Shown piece by piece: positions 35,212-46,016 of a stretch of 49,641 bases of DNA. The stretch is from Oerskovia enterophila (GTDB lineage: Bacteria; Actinomycetota; Actinomycetes; Actinomycetales; Cellulomonadaceae): the NCBI RefSeq assembly GCF_001692445.1, contig NZ_MAQA01000037.1:1-49641 (forward strand), written 5' to 3'. The translations under genes were made by a program, and so were the position numbers. The notes under the pieces were generated by a model, which was not told the origin of the DNA, made no database searches, and saw only the letters and a program-made list of their open reading frames with translations. Numbering within the stretch: the first letter of the stretch is position 1; the number at the start of each line of letters is the position of its first letter.

Positions 35212-35394
35212 CCTCCCGCACACCTCTATGCGGTACCCCCGCCCTGCGAGCAGCGCGGGGGATTCCCTCGTGCCTCGCCCGGGGCTCCCACGGTCCGTAG
35301 CGTGGTGCGTCCGGTACGACGACGGTCAGGGGGCCCGAGGGCCCACGAGCCAGTCTCCACTGTCTCGGCCCTGACCGCCAGGGTGACACGAGGC

Positions 35395-35420
35395 CGGAGG
35401 TCGGTTCGCACCGACCTCCG
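35395..35420 (-). terminator. Hairpin downstream of the GH31 gene
   Basis: Perfect 11-bp stem, CGGAGGTCGGT (35395-35405) and ACCGACCTCCG (35410-35420), with tetraloop TCGC, 78 bp beyond the GH31 stop. Confidence 0.65.
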
Positions 35421-35497
35421 AGCAGCGGCAAGGCGTCCGGGGACGCCGTCGGTCGAGCCTCGGCCCGCCCGACGGCACCCCCGTCCCCCTCGTCAGG

Positions 35498-38400
35498 TCA
35501 GCCGACCCCGCCGTACGCGACGGTCCGGTCGACGCTCACCTTCTTCCCGTCCACGGTCCTGGTCACGGTGACCGTGACCTCACTCGCGGGGATCGTCGCG
35601 GCCCGAGCGTTGAAGCTCTGGCTCGCACTCTTGCCCGGCAGCACGCCGACGAACGTCTTGGTGCCGAAGGGCGTCGTGACGGCGACGTCGACCGGGACGT
35701 CCTCCTCGTTGACGGCGCGCACCGACAGGAGCACCGAGGCGCCGCTGCGCTTGGCCGAGGCCTCGGCCGAGAAGGCGATCTCCGGGGCAGGCTCGGCGCA
35801 CGTGAACCTCGCGTCGCCCCACACGCCGTGCGCGCCGTTGATGGCGCCCGGGCTCGTGGGGTCGACGACCAGGTCGATGTACTGGGCCCCCGTGACGTCG
35901 ACCGAGACCTGCTCGGTCGGGAAGCCCGCCTGGAACGTGGTGCCCTGGTACCGGTTGGCGCCGTCGACGTCCACCTTGAAGATCACCGACCCCTTGAAGG
36001 GGTCCTCGAGCCCGACGTCCGCGGTGAACGCCGTGCACTGCCCGCCGAGGTAGTACGTGATCTTCGACGCCGCGTGAACGCCCAGCCCCTTGGTGTAGGT
36101 CTTCTTGAGGTCGGGCGTCGTGTTGATGACGAGCGGCTTGTCCGGAGAGGAGGCCGAGTCCTTGTTGGCGACGTCCTTGCCGATCACGCCGTAGCCGTTG
36201 GTCGCCGACGTCCACGTGAGGTCGGAGGCCCAGACCGTGCCCTGCGGGGCCTCCGGCAGCCCGAGCGTGGCGACCTTCATCGCGAACAGCTTGGCGTTGG
36301 TCTGCACCGGGAACGTGACGGACCGCAGCTCCTTGGCCGGGTTGAGGATCACGGTGTCGGAGTAGACCTGGTACTTGTACGTCGGGTACTCGTACCCCGC
36401 CGGGTTGTTCTTGTTGTTGCGGCCCTGGCTCGCGACCGCGACGCTCGACCCGTTCAGCCCGCCCTGGAGCAGCCAGTTCGGGAAGAAGAACGACTGCTTG
36501 GACGTGGTGCCGTCCGCGTAGGTGATGGTCACCTCGGGAGTGACGCCCGCTCCGGCGGACGCCGAGCCGAGGAACGCGAGGTGCGTCCCCTTGCCCGAGA
36601 GCGCGACCGTCTGACCGTCGAGGGCCATCGAGTTCGCGACGCCCGGCGCTGCCGCGGGCCACGTGTACTCGATGGTGTCGTCGCCGCTCGTCACGGTCAG
36701 GGGTTCGCCCCACGTGGCCCCGGCGGCCGCGAGCGCGTCCTCCGAGAAGGAGGCTCCCCCGCCGTCGAAGTTGCCGGCGTCCTTGGTCGCGAGCGACGTG
36801 ACGGACACGTGGTTGAAGGCTGCCGCCAGGGTGCCGTAGGCGACGTAGAGCTGGTTGGCCCCCGCCACCGTGCGCTCGTCGCCCGCCGCGTCGCGGTAGG
36901 TCGCACGCGCACCCACGGTCTGCTGCCCGGCCGCGGACCCCGCGGCCGGCGAGACCACCACGCGGGCCGTCACGCTCGCCCCCGGCGCGACCGAGGCCGC
37001 CGTCGTCCCGGTGCTGCTCACGAGCGTCCACCCCTGCGGGAGGACGGGTTCGATGACCAGGTCGGTCTTGGCCTTGGTCCCGGTGTTGGTGAAGGTGAGC
37101 TCCGCCGTCGTCTCCTGCCCCTGGAAGACCTGGGCCGCGAGGCCCACGGTCACCGAGGCACGGCCCGCGTCGGAGTCCTTGCCGCCGACCGCGCTGGTCC
37201 CGGCCAGGACGACGGTCGCCGAGGCGTCGGACGAGATCGCGCCGAGCTTGACGCGGACCACACCACCCGGTGCCGACGCGTCGTAGAACCATCCCGTCGT
37301 GGCGGACTCGAGGGCCGCCGCGTCGGCGACCTGCGTGAGCGCCGCTCCCCCGACCGTGACACCCGAGGGCGCCGAGCCGGTGTGGACGTCGAGCAGGTAC
37401 GGGCGCGCCGCAGCCTTGCCCGCGTAGTCCCCGACCCGCTCGCCGACCGTGACCGTCACGTCACCACCGTCCTGCTCGGGGGCCGAGACCGTGAGCTCCT
37501 GGGACGACGTCGCGTCGTCCTTGTAGGCACGCGTGAGCTTGTCGTCCTCGTACAGCGTGAAGCTCTCGTCGCCCTGGGGGTAGACGTCGAGCGTGATCGC
37601 CGAGTCCTCGGGCACGAGCGACGCGTTGCGCGCCACCAGGCCCTGCGGGACGACCGCACCCGCCCGCACGAACACGGGCAGCGTGTCGAGCGGGGCGCTG
37701 TACCCGTTGAGCACGCGACCGCCGTCGAGCACGTCGCCCGTCCAGTAGTCGACCCAACGCCCCTCGGGCAGGTAGATCCCGTTGCGGATCTCCGAGTCGG
37801 AGAACACGGGCGCGACGAGGAAGTCCTCGCCGAGCAGGAACTCGTTGTTCGCCTCGGCCCCGTAGGACATGGGGTCCTGCGGGTACTCGAGCGCGAGCGA
37901 GCGCATCATGGGCGTGCCCGTCTCGTGGGACCCGGCCGCGAGCGTGTAGATGTACGGCATGATCCTCTGCCGCAGCTGGAGGTACTTGCGGTTGATCTCG
38001 GTGGCCTCGTCGCCGTAGAGCCATGGGCGCTTGTCGACCGACGCCCAGCCGCTCATCGAGTACAGGGCCGGCGCGAAGGCCTTCCACTGCAGGTCGCGCA
38101 CGTAGGACTTCGTCGACCCACCGAAGATCCCGTCGACGTCACCCGTGCTGAACGCGAGCCCCGAGTTCCCGGCCCCCGTGAGCGCCGAGATCTGCCAGCG
38201 CACCGCGTCGAGGTTGCCCGAGTGGTCACCCGTCCACTGCATGCCGCACCGCTGCGACCCCGCCCATCCCTCGACCATGAGGGACGTGCCGCGCGCGTCC
38301 GAGTAGTCCTCGAAACCCTTGTAGGCGGACTCGCAGCCCGTCAGCGCCATGCGGTAGCCGTTGCCGACCCACGCGACGTCGAGCTTGCGCATGCGCACGC

Positions 38401-39619
38401 CCGCCTCGCCGACCTCGTACTCCTGGTTCGTGAGCGACCGCTGGGTCCACAGGCCCGTGACCAGGTCCGAGTCCTCGGCGATCTGGGCGACCGTCTCCGG
38501 CAGGTCCTGGTACTCGCAGCCGTAGCCGTCGTTGACGAGCATCCAGCCCGCCGGCATGTCGTTCTCCTTGAAGCGCGCGGCCGTGATCGCCGCCTGCGGC
38601 GTCTTCTGCTTGATCCCCTCCGGGTCGCCGAAGCCCGACGACGAGTACGTGGGGTTGGAGCGGTTGTAGCAGTCGGCGTCCCCGTACTCGAGGGCGTAGA
38701 CGGGCGGCATGAGGGGGCGGCCCGTGAGCTGGGTGTACCCGTCGAGCGCGCCCTTGTAGTCGCCGACGAAGTAGTAGGCGTCGAAGCGCCGCTCCTCGTG
38801 GGTCGTCGTGGCCTCTTCCGTGAAGGCGTAGGTCCCTCGGGCGAACGTGTTGCGCAGCGCTCCGTAGCCGTTCGACGTCATGTAGTACGGCACCGCGTTG
38901 GGGTAGCCGTCGTCGTCCCAGTCGAAGTTCCGCGCGATGTTGATGGTCGCGCCCGTGTGGATCGAGCGGCCGTTCTGCATGCCGCCGCCGAGGAACTGCT
39001 CGTCCGACGCCGTGCGCAGGTGCTGGGTCGCGGACGAGGCACCGAACGAGAGGGGCGCGGACTCGTCCCAGACCACCGAGCCGTCGGCCCGCACGAGCGT
39101 CATGCGGCCCGTGGCCTTGTCGATCTTCAGGGTGACCTTCGCGGTCGCGAGCGTGATGGTCGCGCCGTCGGTCACGGTCGGCGTGGTGCCTGCGAACTCG
39201 TCGAGCCCGACGACGATGTTCGCCGTGCGCGTCGCGTCGCCCTGGGGCGTGTTCGCCGGGTCGGAGAACGTCCCCGAGGGGTCGGCCTCGACGCGCAGCG
39301 TCTCGTCGTCGAGGAACGTCACACGGTAGGCGCCGGTGCCCGCCGTGAGAGTCACCTTGTTGCCGACGGCCGTGACCTGGGTGATCGCCCCGAGCGGCTT
39401 GCCCGCCGCATCCACGGGGACCTCGGGGGTCACGGGCTTGGGGGCGGCGGCTGCCGCGAGCGAGGTCGCTGCCGGCGCGGCGGGTGCCGCGCCGGCAGGG
39501 ACGGAGACGAGGCCTGTGCCCACGAGCGCCAGTGCGGCGATCGAGGCAGCGAGGACTCGGGATGAAGGCGGTGCGCCGCGACGGGGGGTCGCGGGGCGGC
39601 GCTGTACGACCGGTTTCAT
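35498..39619 (-). CDS. Secreted multidomain GH31 glycosidase with NEW3 and NPCBM modules
   Basis: 1373 residues. A Sec-type signal peptide (Arg-rich start, hydrophobic 21-40, cleavage near AGAAPA) precedes a GH31 N-terminal β-domain and a barrel (~300-650). Asp414 in KLDVAWVGNGY is the likely nucleophile; Asp465 in WTGDHSGN is the likely acid/base. The LDVAWVG context differs from α-glucosidases (WxDMNE) and resembles the GH31 branch that includes α-N-acetylgalactosaminidases; this is my inference. Then come a NEW3 domain (~822-912), a β-sandwich (~935-1120), an NPCBM module (~1126-1274) and a final β-domain. No sorting signal. ATG 39619 follows AAGGGAG. It lies downstream of the GntR and SGNH genes on the same strand, so it probably serves the sialoglycan pathway. 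Confidence 0.85.
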   Translation of the reverse strand: MKPVVQRRPATPRRGAPPSSRVLAASIAALALVGTGLVSVPAGAAPAAPAATSLAAAAAPKPVTPEVPVDAAGKPLGAITQVTAVGNKVTLTAGTGAYRVTFLDDETLRVEADPSGTFSDPANTPQGDATRTANIVVGLDEFAGTTPTVTDGATITLATAKVTLKIDKATGRMTLVRADGSVVWDESAPLSFGASSATQHLRTASDEQFLGGGMQNGRSIHTGATINIARNFDWDDDGYPNAVPYYMTSNGYGALRNTFARGTYAFTEEATTTHEERRFDAYYFVGDYKGALDGYTQLTGRPLMPPVYALEYGDADCYNRSNPTYSSSGFGDPEGIKQKTPQAAITAARFKENDMPAGWMLVNDGYGCEYQDLPETVAQIAEDSDLVTGLWTQRSLTNQEYEVGEAGVRMRKLDVAWVGNGYRMALTGCESAYKGFEDYSDARGTSLMVEGWAGSQRCGMQWTGDHSGNLDAVRWQISALTGAGNSGLAFSTGDVDGIFGGSTKSYVRDLQWKAFAPALYSMSGWASVDKRPWLYGDEATEINRKYLQLRQRIMPYIYTLAAGSHETGTPMMRSLALEYPQDPMSYGAEANNEFLLGEDFLVAPVFSDSEIRNGIYLPEGRWVDYWTGDVLDGGRVLNGYSAPLDTLPVFVRAGAVVPQGLVARNASLVPEDSAITLDVYPQGDESFTLYEDDKLTRAYKDDATSSQELTVSAPEQDGGDVTVTVGERVGDYAGKAAARPYLLDVHTGSAPSGVTVGGAALTQVADAAALESATTGWFYDASAPGGVVRVKLGAISSDASATVVLAGTSAVGGKDSDAGRASVTVGLAAQVFQGQETTAELTFTNTGTKAKTDLVIEPVLPQGWTLVSSTGTTAASVAPGASVTARVVVSPAAGSAAGQQTVGARATYRDAAGDERTVAGANQLYVAYGTLAAAFNHVSVTSLATKDAGNFDGGGASFSEDALAAAGATWGEPLTVTSGDDTIEYTWPAAAPGVANSMALDGQTVALSGKGTHLAFLGSASAGAGVTPEVTITYADGTTSKQSFFFPNWLLQGGLNGSSVAVASQGRNNKNNPAGYEYPTYKYQVYSDTVILNPAKELRSVTFPVQTNAKLFAMKVATLGLPEAPQGTVWASDLTWTSATNGYGVIGKDVANKDSASSPDKPLVINTTPDLKKTYTKGLGVHAASKITYYLGGQCTAFTADVGLEDPFKGSVIFKVDVDGANRYQGTTFQAGFPTEQVSVDVTGAQYIDLVVDPTSPGAINGAHGVWGDARFTCAEPAPEIAFSAEASAKRSGASVLLSVRAVNEEDVPVDVAVTTPFGTKTFVGVLPGKSASQSFNARAATIPASEVTVTVTRTVDGKKVSVDRTVAYGGVG

Positions 39620-39636
39620 TGAGCTCCCTTGCCTAA

Positions 39637-39686
39637 TGACTGGTTGTGCGTGTTTTAGCCTTGAACCACGCACTAAGAATCAGTCA
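39637..39686 (-). promoter_or_regulatory. Nested inverted repeats upstream of the GH31 gene
   Basis: Outer arms TGACTG (39637-39642) and CAGTCA (39681-39686); inner arms GTGCGTG (39646-39652) and CACGCAC (39667-39673). The segment is AT-rich for this genome. It lies between the SGNH stop (39719) and the GH31 start (39619). It may be an operator, a processing/attenuation hairpin or both. Confidence 0.4.
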
Positions 39687-39718
39687 CCTCGACGTCGGAG
39701 GCAAGAGATACGGAAGTA

Positions 39719-40351
39719 CTAGCGCAGATGTACAACTTTCAACCAGGCCTCGGCGAGGAGGTCGTGGCCCGCGGGCGTGGGGTGGACTCCGTCGTACGCC
39801 CACGCCTGCGGACCCAGCCCGCTCGTCGTGACGGCCTGGGCGAAGGGCCCGTCGGTCGCCACGAGCGGCAGGCCGTAGGACCCGGCGAGTCGGCGCACGA
39901 CCTGGATCTTCGGGTCGAGGTCCTCGCGCCAGCCCCACTGCTCCGGGCGCACGGGCACCAGGAACGGCTCGACGAGGACGAGCGCCGCCTGCGGAGCACC
40001 GGCGAGCGTGCGGTCGAGCAGGTCGCGATACCCGGCCTCGAAGTCCTCGGCACTCGTCTCGTCGCCCGCGTCGTAGCGGCGCCACGTGTCGTTGATGCCG
40101 ATCTTGATCGAGACGAGGTCGGGCTCCAGCGCGAGGACGTCCTGGTCCCAGCGCGCCTGGAGGTCGACCACCCGGTGGCCACCCACCCCCCGGTTCAGGA
40201 CAGTGACGCCGCGACGCCCGCACACGCCCGCGACACGGGCCGCATAGCCGTGCCCCAGGCCGAACTCCCCCTCGGCGAGGCGACCCGCGTCGGTGATCGA
40301 GTCACCGATCAGCACGACCCGCGAGCCCGGGCCGAGCGACGGGCCGCTCAC
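39719..40351 (-). CDS. Cytoplasmic SGNH-family esterase, candidate sialate O-acetylesterase
   Basis: 210 residues, no signal peptide. All SGNH blocks are present: IGDSIT (Ser18), GVGGHR (Gly58), GINDTW (Asn87) and DGVHPTPAGH (Asp187, His190). SGNH esterases remove acyl groups from sugars. Its GTG overlaps the GntR stop (GTGA), and it lies in the divergon with the sialic acid genes. The simplest role is removing O-acetyl groups from imported sialic acids before the NanA step, by analogy with NanS. The assignment to sialate is inferred from context, not from a distinctive motif. Confidence 0.8.
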   Translation of the reverse strand: MSGPSLGPGSRVVLIGDSITDAGRLAEGEFGLGHGYAARVAGVCGRRGVTVLNRGVGGHRVVDLQARWDQDVLALEPDLVSIKIGINDTWRRYDAGDETSAEDFEAGYRDLLDRTLAGAPQAALVLVEPFLVPVRPEQWGWREDLDPKIQVVRRLAGSYGLPLVATDGPFAQAVTTSGLGPQAWAYDGVHPTPAGHDLLAEAWLKVVHLR

Positions 40352-41157
40352 GCGACACCGCCCCGCACACCCTGGGACTCCTGGGCACCGGCGGCCGTGG
40401 CCGCGGCGACACGTCCCTCCTCGACCGTCGAGGCCATCTGCGTGAGCGCGTCCCGGAGGGGCGCGTAGTGCGCGACGACGGCGTCGCGGTAGGCCTCGGC
40501 GTCCCCGGCCTCGGCCGCGCGGAGCATGGCCCCGTGCGCCTTGGCCGTGAGGTCGATCTGGTCGGGGGCCGGCAGGCCGAGCTTGGGCGACACGACCTGG
40601 TGCACGTCCCAGAAGGCGGTGCCCAGCTGGGCCACCAGGAAGTTGTCGAGGTGGGCGAGCAGGTGCGAGTGGAACGCGCGGTCCTCCTCGAAGAAGTCCT
40701 CGCCCGCGCGCGCCTTGCGCTCCATCTCCGCGACGAGCCGCTCGAGCTCGGGGTTCCTGCTCCCGGCCATCTCCGTGACGATCTGCTCGGCCATCGAGAT
40801 GTCGAGCGCCTGGCGGACCTCGACGACCTCGCGCAGCGCCGAGAAGTCGTCGCCCGGGATCAGGACCCCGCGGAAGACGAGCCCCTCGACCAGCGGCTTG
40901 AGCGAGAGCTGCCCCACGTACGTGCCGTACCCGTGCCGCACCTCGACGATGTCGAGCGCCGCGAGCGTCCTGATCGCCTCCCGGACGTTCGACCGGCTGA
41001 CGCCGAGCAGCGAGCACAGCTCGGCCTCGGTGGGCAGCAGGTCTCCGGGCCGCAGGTGGGCCCGCAGGATGTACTCCTTGATCTGCTCCGTCGTCGTCGG
41101 GGGACGAACCCCCTGTCGAGCGAATCCCCCATGATCCACGGGATCGGTAGCTGTCAT
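40348..41157 (-). CDS. GntR-family (FadR/FCD subfamily) regulator of the sialic acid divergon
   Basis: 269 residues. The winged helix (~20-85) has LPTEAELCSLLGVSRSNVREAIRTL; the FCD ligand domain follows with VRQALDISMAEQIV, EEDRAFHSHLLAHL and LTAKAHGAML, whose Asp/His residues form the usual metal site. NanR proteins that sense sialic acid or its catabolites belong to this subfamily. It is divergent from the ABC/nan operon. A tandem TCAGACA-TCAGACG repeat in the promoter gap (41207-41220) is a candidate site. The ATG at 41157 follows AGGAGG. Ligand identity (Neu5Ac, ManNAc-6-P or GlcNAc-6-P) is open. Confidence 0.88.
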   Translation of the reverse strand: MTATDPVDHGGFARQGVRPPTTTEQIKEYILRAHLRPGDLLPTEAELCSLLGVSRSNVREAIRTLAALDIVEVRHGYGTYVGQLSLKPLVEGLVFRGVLIPGDDFSALREVVEVRQALDISMAEQIVTEMAGSRNPELERLVAEMERKARAGEDFFEEDRAFHSHLLAHLDNFLVAQLGTAFWDVHQVVSPKLGLPAPDQIDLTAKAHGAMLRAAEAGDAEAYRDAVVAHYAPLRDALTQMASTVEEGRVAAATAAGAQESQGVRGGVA

Positions 41158-41162
41158 GCGCC

Positions 41163-41191
41163 TTGACCTCCTCAGGAATTGCCTCTACCGT
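41163..41191 (+). promoter_or_regulatory. Candidate promoter of the ABC/nan operon
   Basis: -35 TTGACC (41163-41168), a 17-bp spacer, then -10 TACCGT (41186-41191). Transcription would begin near 41198, about 42 nt before the ATG at 41240, and the tandem TCAGAC repeat would lie just downstream of the start. Confidence 0.45.
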
Positions 41192-41206
41192 TCAACCCTA
41201 CCAGCG

Positions 41207-41220
41207 TCAGACATCAGACG
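41207..41220 (+). promoter_or_regulatory. Tandem direct repeat, candidate GntR/NanR site
   Basis: TCAGACA (41207-41213) followed directly by TCAGACG (41214-41220). E. coli NanR also binds direct hexamer repeats, though of different sequence. The position just downstream of the promoter would allow repression. Confidence 0.4.
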
Positions 41221-41239
41221 TCCTATATCTGGAGAGTTC

Positions 41240-42877
41240 ATGGCTACCTCGATGGCGAATAGCACGAACGCGACCGACACCTCTCGCCGCAGCTTCCTCA
41301 AGCTCGCCGGAGTGATCGGCGCCGGAGCAGTCCTGGCGAGCGCGGTCGCCGCCTGCGGCGGACCTGCGTCCACCTCGGCCGACCCGCAGACCACCCCCGC
41401 CGGCAGCGGGGCCAAGCCCAACCTCGACGGCACGATCGAGGCCGGCATCTCGTACGCCCTGTCCACGGGCTTCGACCCCATGACGACGTCGGGCGCCGTG
41501 ACCATGGCCGCCAACTGGCACGTCCTCGAGGGGCTCGTCGAGCTCGACCCCGCAGCCCGCACGCCCTACGCCGCGCTCGGCAAGGAGCTGCCCAAGAAGA
41601 TCGACGAGACCACCTGGGAGGTCACGCTCCGCGACGGGGCCACCTTCCACGACGGCTCCCCCGTCACGACCGACGACGTCGTCTTCAGCTTCAACCGCGT
41701 CCTCGACCCGGCGAACGCCTCGCTCTACTCCCAGTTCCTGCCGTTCCTCGCCTCGGTCACGGCAAAGGACGACAAGACGGTCACGTTCACGCTCAACTAC
41801 CCGTTCGGGCTGTTCGTCGACCGCGTCTCGGTCGTCAAGATCGTCCCGAAGGCCATCGTCGAGGCCGACCCCAAGGCGTACGACTCGCTGCCCGTCGGCA
41901 CCGGCCCGTACAAGCTCACGAGCGCCACGGTCGACGACAAGATCACGTTCGAGCGCTTCGACGCGTACAACGGTTCGCGCCCGGCGCTCGCCAAGGCCAT
42001 GACCTGGAACCTGCTCTCCGACGCGGCCGCCCGCGTGACCGCGGTCGAGTCGGGTCGCGTCCAGTCGATCGAGGACGTGCCCTACCTCGACGTCGAGCGC
42101 CTCTCCAACGCCGTCACGGTCGAGTCGGTCCAGTCGTTCGGCCTGCTCTTCATGATGTTCGACTGCACCAAGGCGCCGTTCACGGACAAGCGCGTGCGCC
42201 AGGCGTTCTTCCACGCGCTCGACATGGACAAGATCATCAGCACGGGCCTGCTGGGCAACGCGACCGCGGCCACGAGCTTCCTGCACAAGGAGCACCCGTC
42301 CTACGTCGAGGCCGGCACGGTCTACACGTACGACCCGGCCAAGGCCAAGAAGCTCCTGACCGACGCGGGCGTGAGCGACCTGTCGATCACCCTCCTGACG
42401 ACCGACACGAGCTGGGTCAAGGACGTCGCCCCGCTCATCAAGGAGGACCTCGACGCGGTCGGGATCTCCACGACGCTCGACATCGGCCAGTCCGGCGGCC
42501 AGTACAAGAAGGTCGACGACGGCCAGCTCGAGGTCATGGTCGCCCCGGGCGACCCGTCGGTCTTCGGCAACGACCCCGACCTCCTCCTGCGCTGGTGGTA
42601 CTCGGGCTCGGTGTGGCCGGTCAAGCGCTACCGCTGGGCCAGCACGCCCGAGTTCGCCGAGGTCACGCGCCTGCTCGACGCGGGCGCTGCCGAGCAGGAC
42701 GCGACCGAGCAGAAGAAGACCTGGGGCGAGATCTACGACATCCTCTCGGACGAGGTCCCGCTCTACCCGCTGCTGCACCGCAAGCTCCCCACGGCCTGGG
42801 AGGACTCCGCGCTCACCGGGTTCAAGCCCATCCCCGTCACGGGCCTGTCCTTCCTGGACGTCTCCCGCACCGCCTGA
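41240..42877 (+). CDS. ABC importer substrate-binding protein, family 5 (SatA/SiaE-like), Tat lipoprotein
   Basis: 545 residues. The N-terminus carries a twin-arginine motif SRRSFLK (15-21), a hydrophobic segment and a lipobox ending AVAAC (Cys39), so it is exported folded by Tat and then lipidated. The rest is an SBP_bac_5 fold: WEVTLRDGATFHDGSPVTTDDV, VGTGPYKL, KRVRQAFFHALD. Family 5 members mostly bind peptides or nickel, but SatA of Haemophilus ducreyi is one that binds sialic acid, and a comparable importer occurs in Corynebacterium. Together with the following nan genes this favours sialic acid. ATG with GGAGAG four bases upstream. Confidence 0.85.
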   Translation: MATSMANSTNATDTSRRSFLKLAGVIGAGAVLASAVAACGGPASTSADPQTTPAGSGAKPNLDGTIEAGISYALSTGFDPMTTSGAVTMAANWHVLEGLVELDPAARTPYAALGKELPKKIDETTWEVTLRDGATFHDGSPVTTDDVVFSFNRVLDPANASLYSQFLPFLASVTAKDDKTVTFTLNYPFGLFVDRVSVVKIVPKAIVEADPKAYDSLPVGTGPYKLTSATVDDKITFERFDAYNGSRPALAKAMTWNLLSDAAARVTAVESGRVQSIEDVPYLDVERLSNAVTVESVQSFGLLFMMFDCTKAPFTDKRVRQAFFHALDMDKIISTGLLGNATAATSFLHKEHPSYVEAGTVYTYDPAKAKKLLTDAGVSDLSITLLTTDTSWVKDVAPLIKEDLDAVGISTTLDIGQSGGQYKKVDDGQLEVMVAPGDPSVFGNDPDLLLRWWYSGSVWPVKRYRWASTPEFAEVTRLLDAGAAEQDATEQKKTWGEIYDILSDEVPLYPLLHRKLPTAWEDSALTGFKPIPVTGLSFLDVSRTA

Positions 42878-42891
42878 CGTCCCCGTGTTCC

Positions 42892-42929
42892 GGGTGGCGG
42901 CGGCGCCCCTCCCTGCGCCGCCGCCACCC
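42892..42929 (+). terminator. Intercistronic hairpin between binding protein and permease
   Basis: Perfect 14-bp stem, GGGTGGCGGCGGCG (42892-42905) and its complement (42916-42929), with a 10-nt loop. It follows the binding-protein stop by 14 nt. In ABC operons such hairpins raise the ratio of binding protein to permease by partial termination or mRNA protection. Confidence 0.7.
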
Positions 42930-42952
42930 ACCCCGACCCCGAGGAGTACCGC

Positions 42953-43906
42953 GTGACCGCGCTCCTACGACTGACCGGACGACGTCTGCTCGCCCTGCCC
43001 GTCATGATCCTGGGCATCACCCTGCTCGTCTTCGTCGTCATGCAGTTCGCGCCCAGCGACCAGGCGACCAACGCCCTCGGCGAGTCCGCCACGGACGCGG
43101 CCAAGGAGGCCTACCGCGCGGCGAACGGTCTGAACGACCCGATGCTCGTGCAGTACGGCAACTTCCTGGCCGGCCTCGTGCGCGGCGACATGGGCATGAC
43201 CGTGCCGCCCTCCCAGCCCGTGAGCGAGCTCATCTCGAACGCGTTCCCGCTCACCCTCCAGCTGACCTTCATGGGGCTGGCGATCGCCGTCGTGCTGGCC
43301 CTGGTGCTCGGCGTGAGCGCCGCGCTCTACCGCGACCGGTGGCCCGACCAGGTCATCCGCGTCCTGTCGATCGCGGGCGTCGCGACGCCGTCCTTCTGGC
43401 TCGCGATCCTCCTCATCCAGCAGTTCTCGCTGCGCCTCGACTGGTTCCCCTCGGGCGGCTACACGAACCCCGCCGACGACTTCGGGATGTTCCTCGCCTC
43501 GATGTTCCTGCCCGCGCTCTCCCTCGCGATCCCCGTCGCGGCGTCGCTGACCCGCGTGGTCCGCACCGCCATGGTCGAGGAGCTCGACCGCGACTACGTG
43601 CGCACCGCGATCGGCTCGGGCCTGCCCCGCGGCGTCGTCGTGGGACGCAACGTCCTGCGCAACGCGCTCATCACGCCCATCACGGTGCTGGGCCTGCGCG
43701 TCGGCTACCTCATGGGTGGCGCGGTGATCATCGAGGTCATCTTCGACCTGCCCGGGATGGGCAAGCTCATCCTCAACGGCGTGACCGCGAGCGACACGGC
43801 CCTGGTGCAGGGAGTGACGCTGACCGTCGCCCTGACCTTCGTGGTCGTCAACATCCTGGTCGACCTCCTCTATCTCGTCGTCAACCCTCGAATCCGGACG
43901 GTGTGA
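42953..43906 (+). CDS. ABC importer permease (DppB-like)
   Basis: 317 residues with six TM helices. The EAA loop near the C-terminus (DYVRTAIGSGLPRGVVVGRNVLRNAL, positions ~215-240) is the contact for the ATPase. It begins TALLRLTGRRLLALPVMILG, a typical DppB/OppB TM1. GTG start with GAGGAG six bases upstream. It is followed after one base by the permease-ATPase fusion gene. With its partners it forms the membrane channel of the presumed sialic acid importer. Confidence 0.92.
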   Translation: MTALLRLTGRRLLALPVMILGITLLVFVVMQFAPSDQATNALGESATDAAKEAYRAANGLNDPMLVQYGNFLAGLVRGDMGMTVPPSQPVSELISNAFPLTLQLTFMGLAIAVVLALVLGVSAALYRDRWPDQVIRVLSIAGVATPSFWLAILLIQQFSLRLDWFPSGGYTNPADDFGMFLASMFLPALSLAIPVAASLTRVVRTAMVEELDRDYVRTAIGSGLPRGVVVGRNVLRNALITPITVLGLRVGYLMGGAVIIEVIFDLPGMGKLILNGVTASDTALVQGVTLTVALTFVVVNILVDLLYLVVNPRIRTV

Positions 43907-43907
43907 C

Positions 43908-46012
<2,105 letters not shown>

Positions 46013-46016
<4 letters not shown>

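Larger units (their letters stand above)
35096..35497. other. 402-bp intergenic region between convergent tetR and GH31 genes
   Basis: No supported gene: short open frames here have no family pattern. Both genes point into this region, and it holds one hairpin for each (35172-35211 and 35395-35420). Confidence 0.6.

Noticed and set aside
35828-39565. A 1,245-codon open frame on the plus strand across the GH31 gene
   Set aside because: It is the antisense of a clear secreted glycosidase; high GC leaves few stops in such frames, and its Arg/Val/Gly-rich content has no domain.
35498-39619. Annotation as plain α-glucosidase
   Set aside because: The nucleophile motif WxDMNE is absent, and the genomic context is sialic acid rather than starch or maltose.
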